Assembly (NCBI RefSeq): GCF_000003855.2
Contig: NW_003101682.1
Location: forward strand, 4,720,744-4,784,743
Direction: 5' to 3'
From: Blastomyces gilchristii SLH14081
Lineage: Eukaryota > Ascomycota > Eurotiomycetes > Onygenales > Ajellomycetaceae
DNA length: 64,000 nucleotides
The translations under genes were made by a program, and so were the position numbers. Under the pieces are notes generated by a model. That model saw nothing but the letters and a program-made list of their open reading frames with translations. It was not told the origin of the DNA and ran no database searches. Numbering within the stretch: position 1 is the stretch's first letter; every line of letters begins with the position of its first letter. Positions 37,855 to 50,195 of the stretch are shown here, piece after piece.

Positions 37855-39720
37855 CTATTGAGATGGTTGCGCCGGCGTTGTAGTGGGGGCCGCATTACCA
37901 TCGTTTGCTTCAGACATAGCACCTTGGCTAGATTCCTCATGATACGAACAATTTTGATTTCCGCTCGATGCAAGTCTAGCAGCATCCCTCTGTGGCAGTT
38001 CCTCGAGTGGTGGGAGGGTATAATTTGAGCTTTTCCAGGGTGGAACACGCAAGATATACATAGTATCAAGCTCTTCAAGTGTTCGACCTTTACCTTCAAT
38101 GACCCCAAAATACACGGTCATCGCGCCAAGAAAGAGGCAGCCAGCGAAGACGTAGCCGTATCTGAAGTCGATAGCACTCGTGATAAAGGGAGTAAAGAAA
38201 GCGATGAGGAAGTTCCAAAGCCAGTTTGATGCCGTTGCGAGAGCCATGGCTCTGGCACGATAGCGAGATGGATACAGCTCCGCGATAATAGCCCAGACCA
38301 TCGGTCCCCAGGTACTGGCAAAACCTAGAATGAACAAACAAGCGAATACCACCATCACTTTCCCAGGACCAGGCGTGAGTTCAGGTGATTCTCGGTCTAG
38401 TTTGAAATGGCCAATGGAAGCGAAAACCATAAAGCAGACGAACATCCAGAGTGCGCCGGCTATCAAGGACTTCCGACGACCAAAATGCTCAATGTTATAC
38501 AAGCCAAGGAAGGTGGTTCCGAAGTTAACAGCCCCAAGGATCATTTGCGTAACGTAACTGTTTTCAATACCAGCACCTTTAAACACCGTTGTCCCATAGT
38601 AGAAAAAGTAATTGGCCCCGGTGAGCTGTTGTAGGGCTTGTAAGGCGACTCCGAGCAGAATTCTATACCTCATTCGGGGGGCATAGAACATCTCATACCA
38701 CGGTTGGTCCTTTGCTGCCATTTCTTCCTCATATTTCTCACGGATTTCTTCCAGTTCTAGGTGGAGTTGTTGGTGATTGTGCGGGATGCCATAGAACCGC
38801 ATCATTGACTTTTTCGCTCGGTCGACTTTACCTGTTCGATAATCATAACGGGGAGAGTCTGGGAAAAATGATATCCCAATACCGAGGATCAATATCCAGA
38901 TGAACGTTATCCCGATCGTAATCCTCCAGGAGCCGCTATCATTACGGCTCTCGGTACCGAAATTGATGCAGTTGGCAACAAAAATGCCCAGAGTGATAAA
39001 AAGTTGATAGCAACTATGAACATTGATTAGGCGCCTATTCACACTAAATAGCATCATCGAAGCAACGGAGAATACCTGATCATAGCACCGCGAATATGTC
39101 GTGGTGCACTTTCCCCCTGATATAGAGGAACCAGCAACGAAAGCGCGCCGACACCAAGACCCGCGATCCAGCGACCAATAACCACCTGATACCATTTAGG
39201 AGATTCTGAAGTCAATTGAACGATAATGCCGACACTCAGTATCAGACACCAGCCGGACATTGACCACTTCCGCCCAACCCTATCGGCAATTGGCGCAGCA
39301 CCCAGTGCGCCCATTAGCGTTCCAATAGAGAGCTTCATCCAAAATTAGACTACAAAAATTCAAACATGGCAGAGCGAAATTGGAAGGTATTAAACAAGGA
39401 AAACATACCAAGCCAACAATTAAGCCAGCACGAACATTGCTGAAATGATAACCGTCGCCAGAGGCATTGCGCTCGCCAAATCGCCTTAAGAAATCGTCCA
39501 TCTCCAGTACTCCTGAGATCTGACCAGTGTCATATCCAAAGACGAACCCTCCCATCGAAACAAATACGCCCATGATGAAGGAGCGCCATGTTATCCAAGG
39601 GATCGGGGTATTGACAAATTCTTCCCCCAATTTCTCCTGGTCAACCTGAGAGAGGCGCCTTTCTAGAGCCGCTGAAGGATTATATTTTTCCAGACCAAAA
39701 AACCTCGAAAGTTTCGCCAT
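37855..39720 (-). CDS. MFS hexose (monosaccharide) transporter, sugar porter family
   Basis: Three exons on the minus strand: 39720-39409, 39332-39076 and 39013-37855. They total 1,728 nt, or 575 residues. Intron 1 (76 bp) is GTATGT...CTAAT...AG, phase 0. Intron 2 (62 bp) is GTATTC...ATAG, phase 2. The start is ATG at 39720 in a good context (ACCATGGC). Sugar-porter hallmarks: TM1 with FGYDTGQISGV (61-71), DRVGRK (121-126), R-(A/G)-GLGVG region (158-166), FPDSPRY (240-246), QQLTGANYFFYYG (318-330), FGRR (367-370), WGPMVWAIIAELYPSRYRAR (425-444) and GRTLEELD before a hydrophilic tail of about 55 residues. Expected role: proton-coupled or facilitated monosaccharide uptake at the plasma membrane. 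The tail is too short for an Rgt2/Snf3-type sensor. Substrate is inferred from family only. The coding sequence is free of hypermutation damage although repeats enclose it. Confidence 0.93.
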
Positions 39721-40165
39721 GGTGAGAATTAAGGCGAATTAAAAGATGGAACTCCCCGTGGAGGGAAAACTGAGGACTATATAGAATGTAAAAATATTGT
39801 GCAAGCTGGTTCCAGTTGCTGGTCCTCGCATGATGAGCTTTCCACTTTATATAGTTTAGATTCCATAGTGGCATTATGGGGCGTACAGTAGATGGTACAT
39901 ACAAATAGCCGACCCAAGAGCCGGTTCTCGATAATTCGCCGCGATGTTCAACGACGACGACGGTCAACAACATACCTAGGTATGCTGCTGTGGTGGCTGT
40001 TTGTAAGAATAAGCTTTTTTTTAGCGCATCCTGGACCGGCCCCAGGACTAAGCCATGGCAAATGATGGAAGTATGATGCCATTTGTTGCCTCTTTTCGCT
40101 CTATTCCTGGAGGTAGATGGCCGCGTGACCATGTCTGGGGCCAAGACCAAACTTTATACTGGTCA
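39721..40165 (-). promoter_or_regulatory. Probable promoter and 5' UTR of the transporter gene
   Basis: Normal-composition sequence up to about 40165, where extreme AT-richness resumes. On the minus strand CTATATAAAG lies at 39854-39845, about 130 nt before the ATG, and a weaker CTATATAG lies at 39784-39777. A 156-codon frame here (40150-39680) overlaps exon 1 in another frame and is not a gene. Confidence 0.5.
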
Positions 40166-40420
40166 ATCCCATTGCTTAAAAGAATTACTTCTCGTATATA
40201 TAATCATAAATCATTTTGTTTTAAATATTGAAAATCTTAGATAAACTTGTAAAATAAAAATTTAATTCTAAATAAAGAATATATTTTATATTCTGATTTA
40301 ATTATTATAAATAATATTAAGAAAGACTGAAATTATTTATAATATATAATATTATAATATTTCTTTTTATTATCTAAAAAATAAAAGTAGTAAAAAATTA
40401 AAGTAAAATAAAACTCTTGT
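40166..40420. other. AT-rich spacer, nothing recognisable
   Basis: Very AT-rich. It may be the far 3' end of the decayed LINE, but similarity cannot be followed by eye. Confidence 0.6.
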
Positions 40421-40706
40421 TTTCTGATTATAAAATATAATTAAATATGAAAAATTACAAAATTTCAGCTCAGAATATAAAAACTTTCTATAAATTATCA
40501 TAGTGTTATTATTTTTTTAATAACTTGAAATTATTTAAAAGATATAAGAAGAAAATTAGTTTTAAAAATAAGCGGAATTAAAATTACTAATAAAAAAATA
40601 AAATAATAAAAAATAATAAAAGAAAATTTAAAAATAGTAAATAATTATTTAAATAGATTATATCTTAACTTCTTCTATTTTTTCATATTAACAAAATTCT
40701 GAATTT

Positions 40707-41100
40707 ACCTCAGTGACTAAATGATTAATGCAGCTACTCAGTAGCATTTTAATATGAGAAATTAAAAGCATGTGAGTTTGAAGCTCGCAGAGAATATATT
40801 AAATTCAGAACTTAAGCATCTTAGATTTCTAATAAATACAGAAGTGTATAAATTACTATAATAAATTACTCTGTGTTTCTGAGCTAAGAAGTTATTATTA
40901 CATGTATCTAATTGTCACTTATTTAATCGAGTTATTACTGATTTATATTTTCTTGATTTCAATATTATCTTGATATGATTTCAATCTTTGTATTTTCTCA
41001 TATAATCAATACTTAATCTGTATTTATTATCATGCAAGAACTCATCATAAGCTCTGCTTGCATATGAGTATAATAGAAGAATACCAATAGCAATAATAAT
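40707..41100 (+). mobile_element. SINE copy 3, heavily decayed
   Basis: Aligns to SINE 1 over its full length, ending in TATAATAGAAGAATACC(AAT)n. It is flanked by AAAATTCTGAATTT (40693-40706) and AAAATTCAGAATTT (41101-41114), a 14-bp duplication with one change. Inserted in the old LINE. Confidence 0.9.
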
Positions 41101-42267
41101 AAAATTCAGAATTTTTTTATTTCTTTATAGCAATTTGATTTAATGATAAAAAATCTATTAAATACTTAGTTTCTATATCAGTTAAAAATAGAAATTTCAT
41201 ATTTAATTAATTTAAATTATACTTTTCTTTTAATTTTACTTTGAAATTGCTATATAATACAAGTGTAATATATATACTTCTTATTTTAATTTAATTTATG
41301 AAAATAAATATTTGTTTAAATTAAATCTATTAGTAAATCTTTATATATAAAATTTAAAATACTTATATTCTAGTTTTAATTATACTATAGATAAGAATAC
41401 TTTCCTTTCATATTTAATTAAATAAAATTATTATTTAGACTTTATTTTAAATTTTAAATGTGATATATTTCTGTTTTAATTTCTTTAATCGTTATTTTAT
41501 CTTTTGAAATATTATTTTTTTATTTTCTTTTCATAAAACATCAGTACTGTAATGTTTACTTTTATTACTTTTCAGAATGTTTACTTCTTTCTGTATTTTA
41601 ATACTATTCAGAACTACTTTTCATAGCATATATTTCTTTTTTTAATGAACTATTTTCTGAAGTTTTTACTTTTTTCTTCTTTCACTCTGAACTGAACTAA
41701 GAGCAGAATCATGAATTGTATATTTAATTTCATTTAATCTGATTTCATATATTTCTTCATATGAGTTTTATCAGAACTTAGTATTAAAAAAAATCAAAAA
41801 TAAACTATTTCTTTCAAAACTGATGTGAAAAATGATCAGATTTAATACAAAAATATAGTAAGAGTAATTTCTCAAAATATACAGTGAAAGTTAAGTGTTT
41901 TTGAAAAACTTAGAAGAAAACTATAACTGAAAGTTAAATTCAGTCTTATTCAGTTCATTCAGTGATTGTTTATATAATTAAAAGTTGATATTAATTGATA
42001 TAATTCATTATCTAACAGAATAAATCACCTAACAGACTTTGAAGATGTTCAGGGAAATTTCTTTGATTAATTCATCAAACTTGAACTCTATAATCAGCTA
42101 CTGAAGTGATACAAGCTATATATACTTATTATATAGTTTGAAAGAATATATCTCTTTCTGTATTTGATAGTCTGATTATAGTATTCAACATTTTTTCCGC
42201 TTTGATAGCTCTTTGATGAAGATGATATTTAAAATTCAACTTGAAGTTTAATCATACTCTCAGTGAA

Positions 42268-42367
42268 NNNNNNNNNNNNNNNNNNNNNNNNNNNNNNNNN
42301 NNNNNNNNNNNNNNNNNNNNNNNNNNNNNNNNNNNNNNNNNNNNNNNNNNNNNNNNNNNNNNNNNNN
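42268..42367. other. Assembly gap (100 N)
   Basis: A run of 100 N in the decayed LINE. The matching part of LINE 2 (about 51.81-51.95 kb) suggests roughly 130 bp are missing. Confidence 0.9.
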
Positions 42368-42595
42368 TTCTTGATTGATATCTGCTTGAAGAAAGATTTC
42401 TTTTTCTGCTTTTTCAATTACTTTTAAATTGTTCTTAATAGTTTTTAAACTGTAGACTACTATTTTTAAACATTTTAATGTTTTCTTTAGACTATTTTTA
42501 ATTTCTTAAAAAGTAATGCTTTTTGATAATACTCAAATAAGATTTAAAGTCATTTAAAGCAATAAAAATAATTTAAATTGAGAAGTGAAATCATG

Positions 42596-43288
42596 GTCTC
42601 ATTTGAAAAATGTGACAAGAGTAGACAGTAAGTCTCACTGAGACAGTATGTGACTACTATCTAATGTTAAAACTGTGTAATGGGATCAGTTGAATTGGTA
42701 ATGAGACTATCAAAAATCCTGGTCCAGGTTTCAGACACGGTCACACGGTCAGTCTAGATAGAGATATACACACTCTAGAGAATGATATGAAGTTTTCTTC
42801 AGAGAATGAGATTAGATCAGTCTCAGCACAGATGCATGAGATTATATCAGTCTGTTAATAGAGTTCAACTGATTCAAACTTGTAATCAGATTGAGTGATT
42901 TAAATTGTAATATAATGAAACTGAAGTCGTGACTAGTCAGTAATATTATATAGATAGTTGTTTGAGAAGCTGTATAAGTGAGCTTGACTATCTTGCTTGA
43001 ATAGTGAGCTTGTGAGCTACAGGGTTATTGTGAGGATATCACAGATATAGTACTTAGTATACTAAGAAGATTGTATGAGAAATTCAGTAACTCTTGTATA
43101 TATTGTCAGTAGGAGAAAAAGAGGTTCTTATATCCATCAATTGAATCTTCCTGTATTACATCCGAATGATGTCATAGAGTGGTTGGAAACCGGTTCGAAC
43201 AGCCTGCGGGATGAATGGAATCATTCACAGGGAAGCGATGGGCCGTGTGAAACCGCAACAGGGCCTTGGCGCGGCCAGGGGCGTGACA
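42596..43288 (-). repeat. Unassigned segment, probable LTR of a further element
   Basis: The right end, read on the minus strand, starts TGTCACGCCCCTGGCCGCGC, a common LTR-type start. It abuts Gypsy-1 sequence cleanly at 43288/43289. The 43130-43288 part is GC-rich, and the rest toward 42.6 kb is AT-rich. No partner LTR is present and no left boundary or TSD was found. The 79-codon frame at 43075-43314 has no domain. Confidence 0.4.
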
Positions 43289-43969
43289 GCAGTGATAAGA
43301 CTGACAGAGATTAAGACACTGTTATGAGTGATAATACTCTTACTTCATCAGTTAGTAGAAAGTGACTAGAGAAGTTACAGAGATGCTCATGAGAAGCTTA
43401 GCAGTTATCAGATATTATTTATAAAGATATTGAAATTGAAAAAGAATTTATTCTTAAGAAGTTTTTGAATTAATATACAGATATTATTAGAAACACTCTC
43501 TCTCTATTATCTGAGTGAAAACACTTCATGAATGAATGAAGATACTCATATTTTATGAAAATGAGAGCTGTTACAGAAAAAGAGAAAACAAGATAAGATT
43601 TCACAGACAGATCTGAGATATTTATACTACTCTAAAGAGATTTATTTACAGTATAAGTAATCTCACAGAATAGTCAGATTACTCTAGTAAATGAAGAATA
43701 ATTATAAATCACAGATCTGAATCTTTTTATATAACTATAAAGAATAATTACAGACTGCAGATAATCTTGATTCTGCAATTCTGCAGAGTTAGTAAAATAA
43801 TGGAAAATTTCTTACAACTCTACAGTGTCAAAGAATGATGATTTATGAGAATGAGTAAAAGATCAACTTATAAATGCTTCTCTTTAATCAGAGTAATTTT
43901 ACAGAAAGTAATTCACCTGTAGAATGAATCTGTGTAACAGTCACACAAGAATCTGATAAAAAAATAATT
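43289..43969 (+). mobile_element. Gypsy-1 remnant (3' internal region)
   Basis: Collinear with 35451-36120 of Gypsy-1C, from GCAGTGATAA in the last part of ORF3 into the non-coding stretch before the 3' LTR. It is cut on the left by the LTR-like terminus at 43288 and on the right by the Gypsy-2 LTR at 43970. Confidence 0.85.
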
Positions 43970-44289
43970 TGTAAGAGGTCTACGCTAAATAGAGCGGTAT
44001 AATATTTATAGGTCTTATATAACAAAGTGAAAAACATTAGAGAAGGAAAGAAAGAGAAAGTGTGAGAATCAGTGATCAGAGTGAATATTTATACACATAC
44101 ACAGTAGTGTATACAGTGAAACTTCAGGGTGGAAGAGTAGAGGTTTTCATACACAGTGAAGCTTTGAGACAGAAGAATAGAAATTCTGTAGATTTTCAGC
44201 CAAGAATCAGTGACTGAGAATCAGAGTGGTAGAAATCTGTGAAGTGTAATCAAATAGTCTATATAATTAATCAGAAACAGCATGCTATA
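43970..44289 (-). repeat. Gypsy-2 copy 2 3' LTR with adjoining polypurine tract
   Basis: About 320 bp. The minus strand starts TATAGCATGC (TGTGGCGGGC in copy 1) and ends CCTCTTACA. Immediately upstream on the minus strand is the polypurine tract AAGAAAGAGAGAGAGGAC (44312-44295), which fixes the orientation. It is longer than copy 1 because a short segment around ACAGTGAAGCTT is doubled. Confidence 0.82.
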
Positions 44290-44312
44290 TTAGTCCTCTC
44301 TCTCTTTCTTAG

Positions 44313-47300
44313 TTGTACATAGCTTCTATCAGTCAAGGGCTGCGGTCTCAGATAACATGAAACTCAGAGTTCAGATCAGATGATTATAGCTGACTCATTT
44401 CACAAGATATTATCAGCTGCAGTCACAGAATCTCTTATTAAGAATATCTTCAGTCTCTTATTCAAGTTTGTTATCTTCTTCTATGATTCTTGACAGCTGT
44501 CAGTTGAAAGTTAGTTAAGAAGAGAACAGATCAGTGATGATGCAGTGAAGCAAGCTTGTATAAAAGACATTATGAATCTCTGATAATGTGTCAAGATAAT
44601 AGTTATAACTGTCTAGAACTTCTATCACTTTATACTTTATATAATGATAATTCAGTGTATAAGATGAGTGTGTGATCTGTATATTCTTAAGATTTAATTA
44701 TATTAGATCTTCTATCTTATATTGCTCAGCAGAGTCTCAGTGAATATTGATTCAATTCTTAATTCTGTTTAGTGCTTATCATGAAGGCTTCTGCTCAATT
44801 ATAAGTATCTCAGAGTTTTGTTACTATATTATCAGTGATCTGAATTGAACTGTGAAGATTCAGTGTGAAATGTGTGATCTCTAAAAGATTCAGTACTTTT
44901 ATATGATATTCATATATAAGAAAGAACAGGCTTATATCTTTTGAAATGACATCTCAGTCATTGATAGTGATTTCAGTGTGTAGAAGAAGATCATATCAAT
45001 TATCTTATAAGTGATTACAGAATTTATGATGATAATTCTTTACAGTCTGAATTATTTATTCTAATGTATTATCAGTCTCAGAGTAATAAATAGTTGATAA
45101 ACAGTGTGTAATCTTGAGAACTTGACAGATTCTTATTCAGAAAGTGCTTATAAATTGACAGCTCTGATCTGATACTATAGATCTCAGTAATTCATATATC
45201 TGATAGAATAAGCTTCTTAGAAAAGCTTCAGTGACTTATTCAGTATTCATCTTATTATAAAATTTCAATATTATATTCTTGCTTAATTAGTTCACAATGA
45301 TCAGAATGTTTCTATAATTCTTACTCTGAGAGAGATTAACAGTGAAGTCAATTATTACATCTCATCAGATTCTATCAGACATATCAAGTAATTTCAGCAG
45401 ATCTTTTCTACAGTTCTTTCATAAGATAATGAAGAAACAATAATATCTCAGATTAGTAGAACTCTCAAGAGAGTATTTAGTATAGTTGTTTACAATCTGA
45501 ATGATCAGTCATATGAGAGTCATGCATCTCTTACATTATTCAGGTGTGTAAGAGTTCAGAGTAAGAGACTCAGCATCATTTGTAGAATTATAGAGTGTTA
45601 TTATCATCAATTGAACATTCTGAGATTTCAGTTCTTATACATAGTTCTGGAAAAAATTGAGATGCTTCTTATTATACTGCTTCAGTGAGTGTTTAAAGAA
45701 ATTCATCAGTTTAAGCTGCTGTATATCATAGTTCATCTAATATAGATTCAGAAGAAGTTGAGATATTAGTAGCAGTTCTAATCAGAGAAGTATATATAGT
45801 GTCATGAGCTGTTTTATCTTGATCAACTAGTATCTTCAGATTCAAGAGTCAGTGCTCTCAGTTCATTCAGCAAGTATCTGTTATATTAAATAGTATATCT
45901 TACTCTTATCATGAGAGGGCATCTGTTATCAAGTTCTGACTGTCAGAACAGTAGTGTATTGTAAAATGAAAGCAGCTTAAGAACTCAGATCATTATATCT
46001 ATTATTCAGTGAGTTTATAAGTAGTTGTGAAGTACTTGAGATTCTTATAATCTGTGATTATCTCAAATTTGAAGATGCTTTGAAGTTCAGAGTCTCATTC
46101 TTCTAGACAGTGTGTAATTATAAGAAGTTTCTTGTTATAAATCATATAGTTGCATTGAGCAGGACTTAGTTTCTTAGATATGAAAGCACATGATTATAAG
46201 ACATCTTCATCATTATATTATAATATAGCTTCTTCTGTGACATAGTCAGAGAAATCAGCTTCAATAACTGTCTCATGATCAGAATCAAATATTATCAGCA
46301 GAGAGATATTAATGAACATCTTCTTTATTTATATAAATACAGCTTTGATATCTGCTGATCATTGAAATACTGAGTCTTTCTTAGTAAGTTCTATAAGTGA
46401 TTTCATAATATCTGAGAGGTTCTGTATAAATTGCTGATAGAAGTTAGTGAATCTGATGAAGCTTTATACATCTTTCACAGTGCACAGAGTCTCTTATTCA
46501 AGAATAGCAGAGATCTTCTCAGAATTCATTCAGATTCTCTTACCAGCTTCTATGATAAAGCCTAGATATTTTGTACTTTTAATCTCAAAATCACACTTCT
46601 CTATGTCTATCAGTAGTTCTGCTTTCTGTAGTCATTGTAATATCTTTCATACATGTTCTTGATATTCTTTCTTAGACTCATCCGTGAAGATGAGAGTGTT
46701 ATCAAGACATACAGATACAAATTCATCAAGGAAATCTCAGAGTGCTCAGTTGATATACTTCTGAAATGTACTGAGAGCATTAGCCAGTTCAAAGAGTATG
46801 ACTAGTCATTCAAAGAGATCATATTATGTTCATAATACTGTAAGTCACTCTTCTCCTTCAGTAATACAGATCTTATAAAACACAGTGATGACATCTAACT
46901 TTGTAAATTATTAAGTGTATTCAATACAAGCTAGTGTTTTATTAATAAGAGATAAAGAATAACAGTTCTTTTTTATTAATCTATTCAGTTCTTGATAGTT
47001 TACACAGAATCAGAGTTCTTCATCTAATTTCTTTACAAAGAGAATATAGGCTGCAGTGAAAGAGTTACTAATATATATAAATTCTTTATTCAACAGATCA
47101 TTGAGTGTCTTTCAAAAAAGATGAAGTTCATCTCAGAACATGTTATAAAGAAGATCTTATAGTAATTCAGAGTCTTTATTATTCTTTCTTTCTAACTTGA
47201 TACTGTGATTCACTTCTGAGTCTTGTAAGAGGGGTATATTTGTAATATTATCTTGTCAGAAGACATCTAGATATTCATGATATTATTAAGAGAGTTTCAT

Positions 47301-48976
47301 ACAAGAATCTGTTATTATAATACAGAATAACTTTTCTAGAGTCTTTTTAATATTGATCAGACTGACAGAGTAGATTGCTACATGATTCTGCTATCAGTAA
47401 TCTTGTCAGTGATTCTGTCAGTGACTTCTTTTTCAGAGTATTTTATATGCATTGACAGAGATCTGTGTCAGATTCATGATTTTGTGAATATTATCTTTAT
47501 GAATTCTATCATTGTTAGAGAATATTAAGCTTCTATTTCAAGTGTTCAGCAAGATGCCTTATTCAGATAGTCAGATAAGTTCTAATATAAGATTATAATT
47601 GAGATTATCAACTTCATATACATAGACATCTTTGTGCTGATGTTCTTTAACATCTATGTTTAGTTTCATCATGTAACAGATGCAAACATTCTTTGAACTG
47701 TCAAATTCAGCAAGAAGTCAGGATTTTGATAAGAAGATACACTGAAGATTGTAATATCTTACAACTGAAGGTTTAATCATTGCATAATAACATAGATCAC
47801 TGTCTATCATGGCTTTCATATTATATATATTATCTATCACAGTAGATACAAGAATTGCATTCATTGTCATTTTCTCTTTAAATTATTGTTATCTGATCTC
47901 TTCAAGCTCCTGCTTACAAATTTGAACAGAAGCTAATGTTTTCCCTGTTTCATTAGAACATTTTCATAGTTATCTTCTGAATCTTTCTCTAATGCAATGT
48001 AGTTGATATGAACTGCTGACATTGATCTTTCTTTTGAATAAGGAGATATATAGGCTGATCAGTAGTTGAAAGTGATATGTTCTGATCAGTTACAGTTGAT
48101 ACACACTTCTTGTTGATATTGATCAGTGACTTCTTCAGAGATGATCTCAGAAACTCAGAAGACTGTTTAAACAGTGAAGACTCTTGCTTATGTATAGATA
48201 TTTGAGTCTACTGAGTTCATAGCATCTGCATCATTGTTATTATTTCTCAGCACAGGTATATGAGTAACTGAGTTATTTCTCAGTACAGATGTATGAATGT
48301 AATATCTTCTATCACTGTTCTGTATACTCTTGAGCTTGGTGAGACAGTCATTCAATGTTCAGAGTTATATACAGAAACCTTTATAAGTCTGGTCTTTGTC
48401 TACACTTATAAGAGTCTGTAAGAGTTTGACAGTTAATGTCTTCTTGAGCATACTAATCTTCATTTGATTCTCTCGAGATTGATCATCTGCTTCTAGAATC
48501 TTATTATTAAAGTCAGAAATAAATATTGTGAGAGAAGTGTTTCTCTGTTGAGCACTCTGTAATCAATCTAATGCTTTCTGTTACATGGCAGTATCTCAGA
48601 ACAGAATATCAAGATATTTGATAATATTATCAGGCATTTGCAATACTGATTCACATGCTTTCATTCATGAATGAAACTTCTGTTTTGCGCAATTCTTCAA
48701 TCATGCATTGATATATCAATCTTGATTGATTAATGAACTGATGACATCTTCATCTACACTCAGTTTCACAAGCATTTTCATTCTTCATGATGAGTAGAGA
48801 GTGAGATTGAAAGTTTTGAAATATGCAGAAGTATCTAAGTGTTCTTTCAGTGCTTTTATATTAGATTCTATCAGTATTGAAATTGTCTGTGCAGAGATTT
48901 CTTGTTGAGATAATCATTGAATTTCTTCATATTGATGATATTGAGTTGTATACATATCCGGTATTTATTGTTGTTG
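44313..48976 (-). pseudogene. Gypsy-2 copy 2 gag-pol (decayed)
   Basis: From low to high coordinate: region downstream of the integrase, integrase core (about 45.0-45.4 kb), RNase H (about 46.0-46.4 kb), reverse transcriptase (YLD/N-D core near 46684-46715), protease region, gag with knuckle (about 48.0-48.1 kb) and gag N-terminal part to 48.97 kb. Stops throughout. Confidence 0.82.
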
Positions 48977-49820
48977 TATTATTATTATTATTATTATTAT
49001 TCTTCAATTATAGATGTATGCAGTCAGAGACTATGACATCTACCTGAGAACTTTTAGTTCTCAGGGTTTTTCCTATATCTGTAAAGTTAACTATTATACA
49101 TTCATCAATTTCAGATATGCAAAATCTGAAAATTCCAGCCCAGAATACAAAAACTGTTTACAACTTGCAGTGTTTTAACATCTTCTGATACTTTGAAATC
49201 ATTTGACAATATCATGACAAAAGAAAAGAGAACACAGTCTTAAAGATAGACATATTACATAGAATAGAAAGGAATTGAAAGAAAAAGATAAAGTAAAGAG
49301 AGACTGTAACAAAACAAATTATTAAAAGATAGTGTATAGCTGTTTTAACAGACTATATCTGATTGATTTCCTCCTCTTCATATTCAGATATTTCTGAATT
49401 TAGTCATTTTCTTGTAGCTGCTTGAGTTTCTGATAGAAAGTCTATTAAGTATTTAATTCCTGTCTCAGTTGAGAATAAGAATCTCATATTTAATTGATTT
49501 AGATCATACTTCTCTTTCAATCTGGCTCTGAGACTGTTGTATAATGCACAGTGCATTACAATATGCTCAGGATTTTCATTTGCATTACAGAATGAGCATT
49601 CTATTGAGTCAAATCTATCATCAAATCTTTGTATGTAAGATTTGAAATAGTCATATTCTAGTTTCAGCTGTATTATAGATGAGAATATTTTCTTTTTACA
49701 TTTAATTGAACAAGATTTCCACTTGGGTTTTGTTTCAAATCTTGAATAATGTACACTCTTCTTTTGTTTCTACCAGCTTTCATTTCACTTGTCTAAACAA
49801 GATTCATTTATTTTTCTCTT
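48977..49820 (-). mobile_element. Outer LINE, 3' part
   Basis: LINE 3' end with an (ATT)n tract (the tail, in minus orientation) at about 48977-49001, the 3' UTR and the end of ORF2 RNase H. It is interrupted at 49820 by LINE 2 and continues at 57473. The left boundary lies in Gypsy-2 gag. Confidence 0.9.
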
Positions 49821-50195
49821 ATTATTATTATTATTATTATTCTTCAATTATAGATGTATGCAGTCAGAGTCTATGACATCTACCTGAGAACTTTTAGTTC
49901 TCAGGGTTTTTCCTATATCTGTAAAGTTAACTATTATACATGCATCAATTTCAGATATGCAAAATCAGACAATTCCAGCTCAGAATACAAAAACTGTTTA
50001 CAAATTGCAGTGTTTTAACATCATCTCATACTTTGAAATCATTTGACAATATTATGACAAAGGAAAAGAGAACACAGTCTTAAAGATAGACACATTAAAT
50101 AGATAGACAGAAAGAAATTGAAAGAAAAAGATAAAATAAAGAAAGACTGTAATAAAACAAATTATTAAAAGATAGTATATATCTGTTTTAACAGA

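Larger units (their letters stand above)
40421..42595 (-). mobile_element. Old, heavily decayed LINE fragment (minus strand)
   Basis: Stretches match the LINE 3' half on the minus strand: 40441-40560 matches 49.11-49.2 kb, 41110-41280 matches 49.42-49.57 kb, and 42030-42480 matches 51.6-52.04 kb. A part of ORF2 is missing or unreadable at about 41.51-41.99 kb. SINE 3 is inserted at 40707-41100, and a 100-N gap lies at 42268-42367. It is more AT-rich than the other copies, with TA where they keep CA. Confidence 0.75.
43970..48976 (-). mobile_element. Gypsy-2 copy 2 (3' LTR and internal region; 5' end displaced)
   Basis: Minus-strand element: 3' LTR 43970-44289, then the internal region up to about 48976, where the outer LINE is inserted. 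It matches 1-4500 of copy 1 throughout and lacks the SINE and Gypsy-1A insertions. The rest of gag and the 5' LTR are not seen before the window ends. Confidence 0.88.

Noticed and set aside
38096..38903. Several 63-81-codon frames within the transporter gene
   Set aside because: Other-frame shadows of the transporter coding sequence.
39680..40150. 156-codon minus-strand frame upstream of the transporter
   Set aside because: Overlaps exon 1 in another frame and covers the promoter with its TATA-like motif; no domain or hydrophobic pattern.
43075..43314. 79-codon frame across the GC-rich patch
   Set aside because: Spans the joint between the LTR-like terminus and the Gypsy-1 remnant, so it cannot be an old gene.
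48977..49001. (ATT)n microsatellite as an independent repeat
   Set aside because: It is the 3' tail of a minus-strand LINE, as at 49821-49841.
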